Source of the DNA: Pseudomonas fluorescens
Lineage (GTDB): Bacteria > Pseudomonadota > Gammaproteobacteria > Pseudomonadales > Pseudomonadaceae
Assembly: GCF_902497785.1 (NCBI RefSeq)
Contig: NZ_CABVHK010000004.1
Coordinates: 248,001-312,000 of the forward strand
DNA length: 64,000 bases
Reading direction: 5' to 3'
Notes under the pieces: generated by a model
The model's database searches: none
What the model was told of the DNA's origin: nothing
Seen by the model: only the letters and a program-made list of their open reading frames with translations
Program-made: the position numbers and the translations under genes
Shown: positions 18,424-26,330 of the stretch, piece by piece
Layout of the letters: each line of letters starts with the position of its first letter
Position numbering within the stretch: position 1 is the stretch's first letter

Positions 18424-19758
18424 TCAACTCTTGGCGGCAAGCTCAAGTTCGGCTTGAGGATCGGAGTCGATCAAACCCGCAGCGCATTTCTCTGCCGCCA
18501 ACTGATCTTCTCGAGAGGAACTCAAGACTTTCCTGGCCATCTCGATATCGAATTTACCTTCCCAGCGCGCAACGACAATGGTCGCAACCACATTGCCAAG
18601 CATGTTCACCAGCGCCCGAACCTCATTGAGAATCCGGTCGATACCCAAGATAAGCGTAATGCCTGCGACCGGGATGATGCTATGCGAGGCCAGGGTCGCG
18701 GTGAGTGCAATCAGCGCGGCACCGGCAACTCCCGCACCGCCTTTTGAAGTGATCAAAAGAATCGCCAACAAGCCCAATTGCTGAGTCCAGGTCAGATCGA
18801 TATTCATTGCCTGAGCGATGAACATCGAAGTCATCGTCAGATAAATAGCGGCGCCATCCAGGTTGAAGGAATAACCGGTCGGAATCACCAGCCCGACGAC
18901 TGATCTGTTACAGCCCAAGCGTTCAAGCTTGTTCATGAGCCGTGGCAACACTGATTCCGTCGTGGAGGTGCCCAACACGATAAGCAGCTCATCACGGAAA
19001 TACTTGATCAACCCCCACAAACTCACCCCGGCATACCGGCTGATGCCACCCAGGACAATCACCACAAAAAGAATGCTGGTGACATACAGGCAGATAATCA
19101 ACATGCCCAGCTGCTGGAGGGTTCCGATACCGAATTTGCCGACCGTGAATGCCATTGCGCCAAAAGCACCCAAAGGCGCGAGACGCATGATCATTTCGAC
19201 GATACGCATCAAAGCATCGCCAAATTGCTCGACGACTTTGGAAATGATCTGACTGCGTGTGGACATGATCGACAGGGCCACACCAAACAATACCGAGAAC
19301 AGCAATACCGGCAGCAAGTCGCCATTGGCGAAGGCGCCGACTACGGAGTTCGGCACTATCTGATCCAGGAAACTGACCGACCCAATGGAATGAGCCTTGT
19401 TGACCAGGTCCGCCACGGAATGGGGATCAAGTGACGCAGGGGCTATGTTCAGGCCGGCGCCAGGTTTGACCAGATTGGCAACCACCAGACCCAGCACCAG
19501 GGCCACGGTCGTGATCACCTCGAAATACACAATCGTTTTGAACCCGACTTGACCTACTTCTTTGAGGCTCTCCATACGGGCAATGCCAACCGACACCGTA
19601 CAAAAGATCACCATCGTGATCAGCATCTTGATCAAACGAATGAACGTGTCACCCAAGGGCTTCATCTGAACGCCGAACGTGGGTGCCAGATAGCCCACGA
19701 GAATGCCAGCAAACAGCCCGATGAGGACCTGGATGTACAGATTTTTGAGAAAGCGCAA
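18424..19758 (-). CDS. Dicarboxylate:cation symporter, DctA type
   Basis: A 444-residue DAACS-family transporter. Family hallmarks are FIRLIKMLITMVIFCTVSVG near the N-terminus, the SSxP-loop-type region LIVLGTSTTESVLPRLMNKL, and GYSFNLDGAAIYLTMTSMFI, which in DctA/GltPh contains the substrate-binding NMDGT-like segment (here NLDGA). It imports C4-dicarboxylates or similar acids with Na+ or H+. In this cluster a sulfonated C3 acid such as sulfolactate is a reasonable cargo. The start is TTG at 19758 with AGGAG 8 nt upstream. A 282-base gap to suyB suggests it may have its own promoter. Confidence 0.88.
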   Translation of the reverse strand: MRFLKNLYIQVLIGLFAGILVGYLAPTFGVQMKPLGDTFIRLIKMLITMVIFCTVSVGIARMESLKEVGQVGFKTIVYFEVITTVALVLGLVVANLVKPGAGLNIAPASLDPHSVADLVNKAHSIGSVSFLDQIVPNSVVGAFANGDLLPVLLFSVLFGVALSIMSTRSQIISKVVEQFGDALMRIVEMIMRLAPLGAFGAMAFTVGKFGIGTLQQLGMLIICLYVTSILFVVIVLGGISRYAGVSLWGLIKYFRDELLIVLGTSTTESVLPRLMNKLERLGCNRSVVGLVIPTGYSFNLDGAAIYLTMTSMFIAQAMNIDLTWTQQLGLLAILLITSKGGAGVAGAALIALTATLASHSIIPVAGITLILGIDRILNEVRALVNMLGNVVATIVVARWEGKFDIEMARKVLSSSREDQLAAEKCAAGLIDSDPQAELELAAKS

Positions 19759-20040
19759 GACGGTATCTCCTGTTCAGGAGCTACCCTGGGCCCATACCGA
19801 GTACCGATTCGCGGTACATGCCAGCCGTACGGAAAAGGGCAGCGTTATTTTTATTATTCCGTAGCTCTTCAGCCGAACCTGCAACGACTGAGTCTTGTCG
19901 ATGACAACGACTCAATGTCGACTGATCCAACGTGGTACCTGACTCAAAATCACAGCGATTGTGTGCATCGAGCGGTGCGACTCACTGCCGTCACACCGCT
20001 CAAGACAAAGCACTGGCTGTTTACTTCAACGACTGGCGTG

Positions 20041-21210
20041 TCACGCGCTTTCGAAAAGGCGAGTCAGTACGAACTCGCGATGCCCGAGCGCTTCGGCACA
20101 GGTGTTTCTGCCGTTGGCGGTGCGCAGTGTCATTTCCAGCAGCTTGTTACCGGCTTCATCCATGTTGATTTCCCGACGCAACAACCCAGACACATCGACG
20201 TCGATATGCTCACCCATGGTGCGGAAGGTCCGTGGGTTTGCGCAAATCTTGATGACAGGAAGAATCGGATTGCCGATCACGTTGCCTTGTCCGGTCGGGA
20301 ACAGGTGAACGACATAACCCGCAGCAGCGCACAAGGTCACCATCTCGGCGGCAGCGGATGATGAGTCCATGAACCACAATCCCGATCCGGTCGGCGCTTC
20401 GGCTTTATCCAATACACCATCGACCCGGCACTGCTTGCCGATCTTCTGGATATTGCCCAGGGCTTTTTCCTCGATGGTCGTCAGCCCTCCTTCGATATTG
20501 CCCTTGGTCGGCTGCGACTCGGACAGGTCGCTGGTTTTCCAGCGATCGATCATGGCGGCGTAGCGATCGAACATGAACTGAAACTTCTCACGTACCGCCG
20601 GTGTGCTGCAGCGCTCGGCGACCAAATGCTCGCCGCCGGTCAGTTCGGATGTCTCGCCAAATACCAGCGTGCAGCCTTGCGCATAAAGCTTGTCGAAAGC
20701 GTTGCCGACCGTGGGGTTGGCGCCGCAGCCGGAGGTGGTATCAGACTCGCCGCACTTGGTGGATACCCACAACTCGCTGATATCGCATTCTTCGCGCTGC
20801 AGTTCGGTAGCGTTCTGGACAAATTCCCGAGCCTTGCGTGAAGCCGAGCAGATGGTGTTGTGATCGCCATTCTGTTCGATCCAGAACCCCTCGACCGGTT
20901 TTCCGGAAGCGCGAATGCCGTCCACGACGCGACCGGTCCAGCCGGGCTCGATACCGATGACAATCACAGCCGCGACATTTGGGTTGCAGCCGGTTCCGAT
21001 CAATGTCCGGAAATGCAGCTCAAGGTCCTCGCCAAATTGCAGGCGGCCATAAGGGTGAGGCAGCGCGATGGCGCCTTTGATGTTATTGGCCACGGCTTCG
21101 GCGGCGGCATTGGAAATATCATCCACGGGCAAGACGATGACGTGGTTGCGGACCCCGACGCGTCCGTTTTCACGACGATACCCCATGAACTTGCGGTCTT
21201 TGATTTCCAT
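20041..21210 (-). CDS. suyB: (2R)-sulfolactate sulfo-lyase large subunit SuyB (UxaA family)
   Basis: A 389-residue protein of the altronate/galactarate dehydratase (UxaA) family. Key stretches are [20 protein letters not shown] at the start, [40 protein letters not shown] and [20 protein letters not shown]. SuyAB splits 3-sulfolactate into pyruvate and sulfite. The adjacent gene encodes a separate SAF-domain small subunit, which is the SuyA+SuyB arrangement; in altronate dehydratase these are fused. The ATG at 21210 has GAGGTGG upstream and starts 2 bases after the suyA stop. Altronate or galactarate dehydratase cannot be fully excluded, but no hexuronate genes are nearby. Confidence 0.82.
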   Translation of the reverse strand: MEIKDRKFMGYRRENGRVGVRNHVIVLPVDDISNAAAEAVANNIKGAIALPHPYGRLQFGEDLELHFRTLIGTGCNPNVAAVIVIGIEPGWTGRVVDGIRASGKPVEGFWIEQNGDHNTICSASRKAREFVQNATELQREECDISELWVSTKCGESDTTSGCGANPTVGNAFDKLYAQGCTLVFGETSELTGGEHLVAERCSTPAVREKFQFMFDRYAAMIDRWKTSDLSESQPTKGNIEGGLTTIEEKALGNIQKIGKQCRVDGVLDKAEAPTGSGLWFMDSSSAAAEMVTLCAAAGYVVHLFPTGQGNVIGNPILPVIKICANPRTFRTMGEHIDVDVSGLLRREINMDEAGNKLLEMTLRTANGRNTCAEALGHREFVLTRLFESA

Positions 21211-21212
21211 GC

Positions 21213-21500
21213 TCACCACCTCTTGGTTTTTACGTTGTGGACATGCAGGTGTTCACCCTTGCGAATGGGCTTCACTACACGACCAATGTCCACGCCATAT
21301 TTGATGACCGCGTCGCCTTCCTGAAGATCACGGATCGCCAGTTTGTGGCCGATCGGAATAGCCCCAAGCACGACAAAATCTGCCAGCGTCTTGTCTTGAT
21401 CCATGATCCAGCCGGTCAGTTTCTGCCCCGCCGTAACCCCCTCCACCACCACAACCCCGACGGCATCGTCAGCGTCGTGAACCACAAAATCGATACTCAT
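21213..21500 (-). CDS. suyA: (2R)-sulfolactate sulfo-lyase small subunit SuyA (SAF domain)
   Basis: A 95-residue stand-alone SAF-domain protein. [40 protein letters not shown] and [10 protein letters not shown] are the conserved SAF/UxaA N-terminal segments, and the ending [12 protein letters not shown] is characteristic of SuyA and UxaA small domains. It pairs with SuyB to form the sulfo-lyase. The ATG at 21500 is preceded by GGAGAG. It is the first gene of the minus-strand unit and faces the divergent GntR gene, which is the obvious regulator. Confidence 0.82.
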   Translation of the reverse strand: MSIDFVVHDADDAVGVVVVEGVTAGQKLTGWIMDQDKTLADFVVLGAIPIGHKLAIRDLQEGDAVIKYGVDIGRVVKPIRKGEHLHVHNVKTKRW

Positions 21501-21538
21501 GATTCTCTCCTGTTTGACATCATTAGCTCACGCCAAGT

Positions 21539-21562
21539 CATGTATAAGACATAAGACATATG
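21539..21562. promoter_or_regulatory. Candidate GntR operator between suyA and the GntR gene
   Basis: The divergent gap contains CATGTATAAGACATAAGACA continuing into TATGATAG. TGTATAAGACA is a pseudo-dyad with TGT/ACA ends, which is the shape of HutC-subfamily operators, and AAGACATA is directly repeated. Placement 40-100 bases from both start codons suits control of both suyA and the regulator itself. This is an eye-read candidate only. Confidence 0.4.
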
Positions 21563-21653
21563 ATAGTCAACGAGATATTCTTCATGCGGGATCACCGGTA
21601 TACTTTGCGACACCTCTACATCTCGCCGCGCTCAAGCACAGGACACGCTATCC

Positions 21654-22379
21654 ATGGAAGCCCTCAAGGGACCCACTTTTCGGCCTTTGTACCAACAGAT
21701 CAAAGAGTTGCTGCTTGAACGCATCGCGTCAGGCGAATGGTCTCCAGGGACTTTTATCCCCAGCGAAGCAGCCTTGGCCGCCAGCTACAACGTGAGCGTG
21801 GGCACGTTACGCAAGGCCCTGAACGAGCTGGTCGCAGAGAGCATCGTGATCCGGCAGCAGGGCAAAGGCACAGCAGTGGCCACCCATGACGCCGACAGCG
21901 CGCTGTTCCGTTTCTTCAACATCAGACGTCATGACGGCAGTCGCTGCCTGCCCGTTTCACTGGTGCTCAGTCGTGTATTGCGCAAGGCGAACGCCGACGA
22001 AATTCGCGAACTGAATCTGGAGTCGGGCGCCAAAGTCATCTACATCCAGCGGGTGCGTGAACTGGACGATAAGCCGGCGGTATTGGAGAGCATCGCACTG
22101 GATGCCAAACGTTTTGGCGAACTGCGCACGCAGCCCGAAGTGTTGCCTAACACGCTGTATCACCTCTATCAGCAACGTTTCGGAGCGACAGTGGCGCATG
22201 CCGACGAGACCCTCGTGGCAATCAAGGCCAACGATACGGAGGTGAAGTACTTAGGCGCCGAGCCCGGCGAACCCTTGCTGGAGATACGACGAATCGCGCG
22301 CGACTATCAGGATCAGCCCATCGAACGGCGGATTTCAGTTGTCCTGACTCGCGATTACTCATACTCCAACAGGGTGTGA
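21654..22379 (+). CDS. GntR-family regulator, HutC subfamily
   Basis: A 241-residue regulator with an N-terminal GntR winged helix (LYQQIKELLLERIASGEWSP, LAASYNVSVGTLRKALNELV, RQQGKGTAVA) and a UTRA effector-binding domain (about 95-235). The UTRA domain includes NADEIRELNLESGAKVIYIQ and the ending RRISVVLTRDYSYS. HutC-type proteins are usually repressors released by a pathway intermediate. Divergent placement from suyAB points to local control of the sulfolactate genes. Confidence 0.88.
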   Translation: MEALKGPTFRPLYQQIKELLLERIASGEWSPGTFIPSEAALAASYNVSVGTLRKALNELVAESIVIRQQGKGTAVATHDADSALFRFFNIRRHDGSRCLPVSLVLSRVLRKANADEIRELNLESGAKVIYIQRVRELDDKPAVLESIALDAKRFGELRTQPEVLPNTLYHLYQQRFGATVAHADETLVAIKANDTEVKYLGAEPGEPLLEIRRIARDYQDQPIERRISVVLTRDYSYSNRV

Positions 22380-22393
22380 CGTACGGACGGCCC

Positions 22394-23284
22394 TCAGGCC
22401 GTCTCGCGTAGAAACACCTTGAATGCCTGCCAGACCGGGCTGCGATAGCGGTCAGGGTGCCAGATCAGGGAAAATGTACGACTCAGGTGCAGGTCGTTTT
22501 CCAGACTGACCAACTCACCCCTTTGCAGCTCGCCCGCCACGGTCAGGCGTGACATGCAGCCCAATCCGAACCCGGCACGAACCGCCTGCTTGATAGCTTC
22601 GTGCTGGCTCAATTCCATGCGCACCCTTAACCGCGCGGCGCGATGCAGGATTGCCGCTTCAAACATGGCCCGGGTACCTGAGCCAGGCTCGCGCAACACC
22701 CAGTGCTCGCTGCTCAAATCTTCATCGTTGAGCTGGCCTCGTTCCGCGAGTCGATGATCGGGGGAACAGATGACCACCATTTCATCTTGCCGCCACACCT
22801 CAGACGCCAGGCGAGACTCGGTGCACTGCCCTTCGATCATCCCCAGGTCCGCCTCGAAACGCATGATCTCGCCCACCACCTCATCGGTATTGAGCAAACG
22901 CATGTGCAGATCCACCTGTGGATAACGCTCCACGAACCGTCCAACGAGCGGAGGCAAAAGGTAGTTACCGATGGTCGCGCTGGCGGCGACATTCAGACTG
23001 CCCTGCAAGTGGCCTTCGGGCTCAACCGCTGCGTCGACAAACTGATCCAGATCACTCAGCAGCGCTTCGGCACGCGGCAATAAACGACGTCCGGCGTCGT
23101 TGAGCAGCAGCCGTCGTCCCAGTCGTTCGAAGAGCATCAGGCCCAATTGCCGCTCCAGATCGGACAACGACTGGCTTGTGGCCGACTGTGACAAATTGAG
23201 TTTTTGCGCCGCTGCGCCGAGGCTTCCCTCCCGGACCACCGCGACGAAAACCTGCAACTGCCGGAAGCTTATGTTCGTGTGCAT
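22394..23284 (-). CDS. LysR-family regulator, YeiE-like
   Basis: A 296-residue LysR regulator. The N-terminal HTH reads FRQLQVFVAVVREGSLGAAA then KLNLSQSATSQSLSDLERQL, and the C-terminal periplasmic-binding-fold domain contains LLPPLVGRFVERYPQVDLHM and LREPGSGTRAMFEAA, which resemble CysB/CbbR/YeiE-type co-inducer domains. It is divergent from a YeiH-type exporter gene, the same pairing as yeiE-yeiH in enterobacteria, where YeiE responds to sulfite. SuyAB releases sulfite, so a sulfite-sensing role is coherent. It converges with the GntR gene, with 14 bases between stops. Confidence 0.85.
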   Translation of the reverse strand: MHTNISFRQLQVFVAVVREGSLGAAAQKLNLSQSATSQSLSDLERQLGLMLFERLGRRLLLNDAGRRLLPRAEALLSDLDQFVDAAVEPEGHLQGSLNVAASATIGNYLLPPLVGRFVERYPQVDLHMRLLNTDEVVGEIMRFEADLGMIEGQCTESRLASEVWRQDEMVVICSPDHRLAERGQLNDEDLSSEHWVLREPGSGTRAMFEAAILHRAARLRVRMELSQHEAIKQAVRAGFGLGCMSRLTVAGELQRGELVSLENDLHLSRTFSLIWHPDRYRSPVWQAFKVFLRETA

Positions 23285-23300
23285 TTCAGTTTTTCCGATT

Positions 23301-23318
23301 GGTTATATCGTTATAACC
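23301..23318. promoter_or_regulatory. Candidate LysR-type operator between the LysR and YeiH genes
   Basis: GGTTATATCGTTATAACC is a perfect inverted repeat with 7-bp arms around TCGT, and it contains the T-N11-A core expected for LysR-type regulators. It lies 17 bases upstream of the LysR ATG and 66 bases upstream of the yeiH-like ATG, in a 99-base divergent gap, so binding could repress the regulator and activate the exporter. Confidence 0.65.
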
Positions 23319-23383
23319 GTTTACTCATTCCCTTCTATCTGCCCATACCCTGAGTCCATTCGCAAGCTCAGGAGAATATTTTT

Positions 23384-24382
23384 ATGTGGCAGGGTCTGGT
23401 GTTATGCGCGGTGCTTACGGCCGCCGGATATGTGCTCAAGCAGCTCCCCATGCTGGCCAACAGTGGTTTCAGCGCCCTGGTATTCGCCTTGTTGCTGGGG
23501 CTGGCAGTGGGCAATCTGCCATTGGCAAACCACCTGACATCCGCGCAACCAGGACTGCGCTTTTCCATGCGCTGGCTGTTGCGTGGAGGGATTGTCTTGT
23601 TCGGCCTGTCTCTGACCCTGCAACAGATCTTTGCCCTTGGCCCGGCGGTTCTACTACTGGACATGTCGGTCATCACCACTGTGCTGGTGGTGGGTTATCT
23701 GTTCGGCACTCGCGTACTCAAACTGGACCGGGAAACGACACTCCTGACCTGCGCAGGCAGTGCCATTTGCGGTGCCGCAGCGGTGCTGGCAGCAGAGGCC
23801 ACGATTCGCTCGCGCCCGGCAGCCACCTCGATGGCGGTGGCGACGGTGGTGTTATTCGGCAGTCTCTCGATGTTGGTTTATCCCCTGCTCTATCCGCTGA
23901 CCGGCCTGAATGAAAGCACCTTCGGCATCTACATTGGCGCGACGGTGCACGAGGTGGCTCAAGTGGTGGCCGCAGGGGATGCGGTCGGTCCACATGCGCT
24001 GGCCAATGCGGTCATCGTCAAGCTGGTCCGGGTGATGTTGCTGATTCCCTTCCTGCTGATCCTCAGCCAATGGTGGAACGTTCGCAGGTCTGGCGAGCAG
24101 AAAACCAAAGGCGGGATCGTGATCCCCTGGTTCGCTTTCGGTTTTTTGGCACTGGTGATTTTCAACAGCTTTATCACTCTGCCCGTCGACCTGCATCACG
24201 CTCTGGTATTGATCGGACAAATCGCATTGGCCATGTCGATGGCCGCGCTAGGTTATGAAACCCGCCTGGAAAAATTGACCGCCTTGGGTATCAAACCTTT
24301 TGTTCTCGCGTTGTTCCTCTTCATCCTGCTGATGGGCGGGGGGTTACTGTCAGTGCATTTGTTGCCTACGGATGTGAATTAA
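23384..24382 (+). CDS. YeiH/UPF0324 family exporter (putative sulfite/sulfate exporter)
   Basis: A 332-residue membrane protein with about ten hydrophobic segments. Family landmarks are FSMRWLLRGGIVLFGLSLTL, LTCAGSAICGAAAVLAAEAT and GIYIGATVHEVAQVVAAGDA. UPF0324/PSE proteins include CuyZ, proposed to export sulfite formed during organosulfonate breakdown. With SuyAB producing cytotoxic sulfite four genes away and a YeiE-like regulator divergent from it, an exporter role for sulfite or sulfate is the likely job. The ATG at 23384 has AGGAG about 8 nt upstream. Confidence 0.85.
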   Translation: MWQGLVLCAVLTAAGYVLKQLPMLANSGFSALVFALLLGLAVGNLPLANHLTSAQPGLRFSMRWLLRGGIVLFGLSLTLQQIFALGPAVLLLDMSVITTVLVVGYLFGTRVLKLDRETTLLTCAGSAICGAAAVLAAEATIRSRPAATSMAVATVVLFGSLSMLVYPLLYPLTGLNESTFGIYIGATVHEVAQVVAAGDAVGPHALANAVIVKLVRVMLLIPFLLILSQWWNVRRSGEQKTKGGIVIPWFAFGFLALVIFNSFITLPVDLHHALVLIGQIALAMSMAALGYETRLEKLTALGIKPFVLALFLFILLMGGGLLSVHLLPTDVN

Positions 24383-24781
24383 CAGCTGATCTCACAACTT
24401 TTCTCGTGCCCGCTCAGGAGTTCTGTTCTATGACGTCAGACAGGCTGTTGATGGCGGCTAGATCGAGCACGTTTAGTACGGCTGAGCGCGTTAATCATAA
24501 AGGTCTAGTAAGGCCATAGACAAAAATCACGTAACCCAAGAAAAAATTTCGCATGAGTGGACCAGGATGATCATTGCCGTCGCCTGTTGCACTTCCCGGG
24601 GTAAGCTTTGCGCTGCCGCCCTTCCATCTCGAGGCTCGCCGACGTATGGAGCTTTGCACTTATGTATATGTTCATCGTTATTAATAGTTGTTGTCTAGAA
24701 ATAAAAAATCGGATGATTAGTTCTTACCAACCGCCAAAGGCTCCTCGGTTCGTTTGATTCTTAACTAAAAATCTTCCCAAA
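24383..24781. other. Intergenic region, no gene seen
   Basis: About 400 bases between two convergent genes. It is AT-rich toward its right side and marks the start of a stretch with lower GC and different codon use that continues to about 39.8 kb. No RNA gene, repeat or convincing terminator recognised. Confidence 0.5.
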
Positions 24782-26317
24782 TTAAACCCGCGGAGGGGCA
24801 GAATCATCGCAAGTCAGTAAAGGCTGGATTTTTTTTAGCCGGCTACGTCTATGCCGCATCCGCCGCCAACTGAGCACGATGCCCGTCACGCTAATGGCTA
24901 GACCACCCAAGCTGAAGATGATGATCAATACCTCTCTTAATACCGAGCGCTCCAGTAGCGGTAACCAGTCCCAGCTATGCAGTAGATTGAACACCCAGCG
25001 ACCGACGCGTCCTCGTTGGTCGAGCAGTTCGATCAGTGCGCCGTTATTTGGGTCTATGTGGACCCAGGTTCCAGCAGGGTCATCGAAACGAAGACGTAGT
25101 ATCGGCAAACGCTTGTTTTTGTTTCCAGACATACTCTGTTGGGTGCGTGCGTAATAATAAAAATCATAGTTAGTCAGCCATTCGTGTACCACCCTCGTTC
25201 CTGGCGACATTGCTTCAGCGGAGGGGATGAGCAAAGTTGCTGGTAGTCGAGCCTTTGGCCCGGCATTGCCGTCGATTGACATTAATAGGCTGTTCCCCGC
25301 ACCGTCGTAAGCCACTAGGAAACCTTTGCCACCAACAAACCGCCATTCCAGCTCCCTGGGCTTTATACCGGCTTGCTCAAATCGTGAGATCGCTTCCGCA
25401 ATCGGCAGCGCCGCCTCACCTGCGTGCATTTCGGCTCCGTAATAGGCAGCCCGCGACAACTCCGACTGGCTGTCCAACAAATGCCAAGGACGCATCGACA
25501 TTAATCCACTGAATATCCACGCAATCAGTACCATACCGAATATTAAACCAGTGATATGGTGCCAATGGTAGAAGCCTGTGGGATAAGGTGATCTTGAGCC
25601 GCTGCGATAGCGTTTGGAGAAGCGCCAGCGCAGAAAACCGATCGCCTGACCAAGAATTGCTAATGCAGTCCCCGCCAGCGATAGGTAAATGACGACATCC
25701 GCTGCCCAAGTATCAAATACACCTCCGCGCAGCGGATAAAGCCAATGCAGCCAAGCACCCAGCCAATTCCAGATCCTTTCGGTCCGTGTGACATCGAGCA
25801 TTACGCGGCCGTTGTGTTGTGATACATACAATCGCTGTTGTTGTAGATCATCTACTTGTACAACATGGAACGGTCGCTCTTGCTTCAAGCCCCTTGAATG
25901 GCTCCACATGTCCTCCTGCACCAATCCCAGATAACTGACTTGAGCATCTCCTGCAAAAGCGTTCGCAACAGCTATAGCGGCATTTTCGTCGACAGGTCCA
26001 ACGACTTGTCCATTACGAGCGTTGATCGCTACTTGCGCTTTACCGGGGAAATCCAGCAGATAGCGCGGCTCGTTGCCGACTGAAACTAGCTTTATACTCC
26101 GTGGCGCCGACAACTCTGTACTGGCTGCAAGCGCGGTTTCGAGGCTGACACAGCAGTTTGCAGTCGAGAGTTTTGGCAACCCGGCGAGATGTTCCTCGTG
26201 TGTTAGTTTGGGATAGCCGACATACAGCATGACCATCCCCGATACCAACCAAAGCGTCATAAACAAGCATAACGCAATACCGAGCCAGCGGTGCCAAAGG
26301 TATAAGTAACGTTTCAT
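24782..26317 (-). CDS. PepSY-associated transmembrane protein
   Basis: A 511-residue inner-membrane protein of the PepSY_TM (DUF337-like) family. It has an N-terminal helix with a conserved His-Arg pair (YLYLWHRWLGIALCLFMTLW), a periplasmic PepSY region, a helix pair (LYPLRGGVFDTWAADVVIYL; YHWHHITGLIFGMVLIAWIF), a second periplasmic part, and the C-terminal LLHSWDWLPLLERS plus a helix ending in SWRRMRHRR. Relatives next to TonB receptors act in reductive release of metal from siderophores or are presumed to. It starts 13 bases after the TonB receptor gene, in one operon. Confidence 0.85.
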   Translation of the reverse strand: MKRYLYLWHRWLGIALCLFMTLWLVSGMVMLYVGYPKLTHEEHLAGLPKLSTANCCVSLETALAASTELSAPRSIKLVSVGNEPRYLLDFPGKAQVAINARNGQVVGPVDENAAIAVANAFAGDAQVSYLGLVQEDMWSHSRGLKQERPFHVVQVDDLQQQRLYVSQHNGRVMLDVTRTERIWNWLGAWLHWLYPLRGGVFDTWAADVVIYLSLAGTALAILGQAIGFLRWRFSKRYRSGSRSPYPTGFYHWHHITGLIFGMVLIAWIFSGLMSMRPWHLLDSQSELSRAAYYGAEMHAGEAALPIAEAISRFEQAGIKPRELEWRFVGGKGFLVAYDGAGNSLLMSIDGNAGPKARLPATLLIPSAEAMSPGTRVVHEWLTNYDFYYYARTQQSMSGNKNKRLPILRLRFDDPAGTWVHIDPNNGALIELLDQRGRVGRWVFNLLHSWDWLPLLERSVLREVLIIIFSLGGLAISVTGIVLSWRRMRHRRSRLKKIQPLLTCDDSAPPRV

Positions 26318-26330
26318 GGCTGTCCCTTGC

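Noticed and set aside
20041..21500. Altronate or galactarate dehydratase (UxaA/GarD)
   Set aside because: Split small and large subunits and the sulfite-export context favour SuyAB; no hexuronate isomerase, kinase or transporter is near. Kept as an alternative in the feature text.
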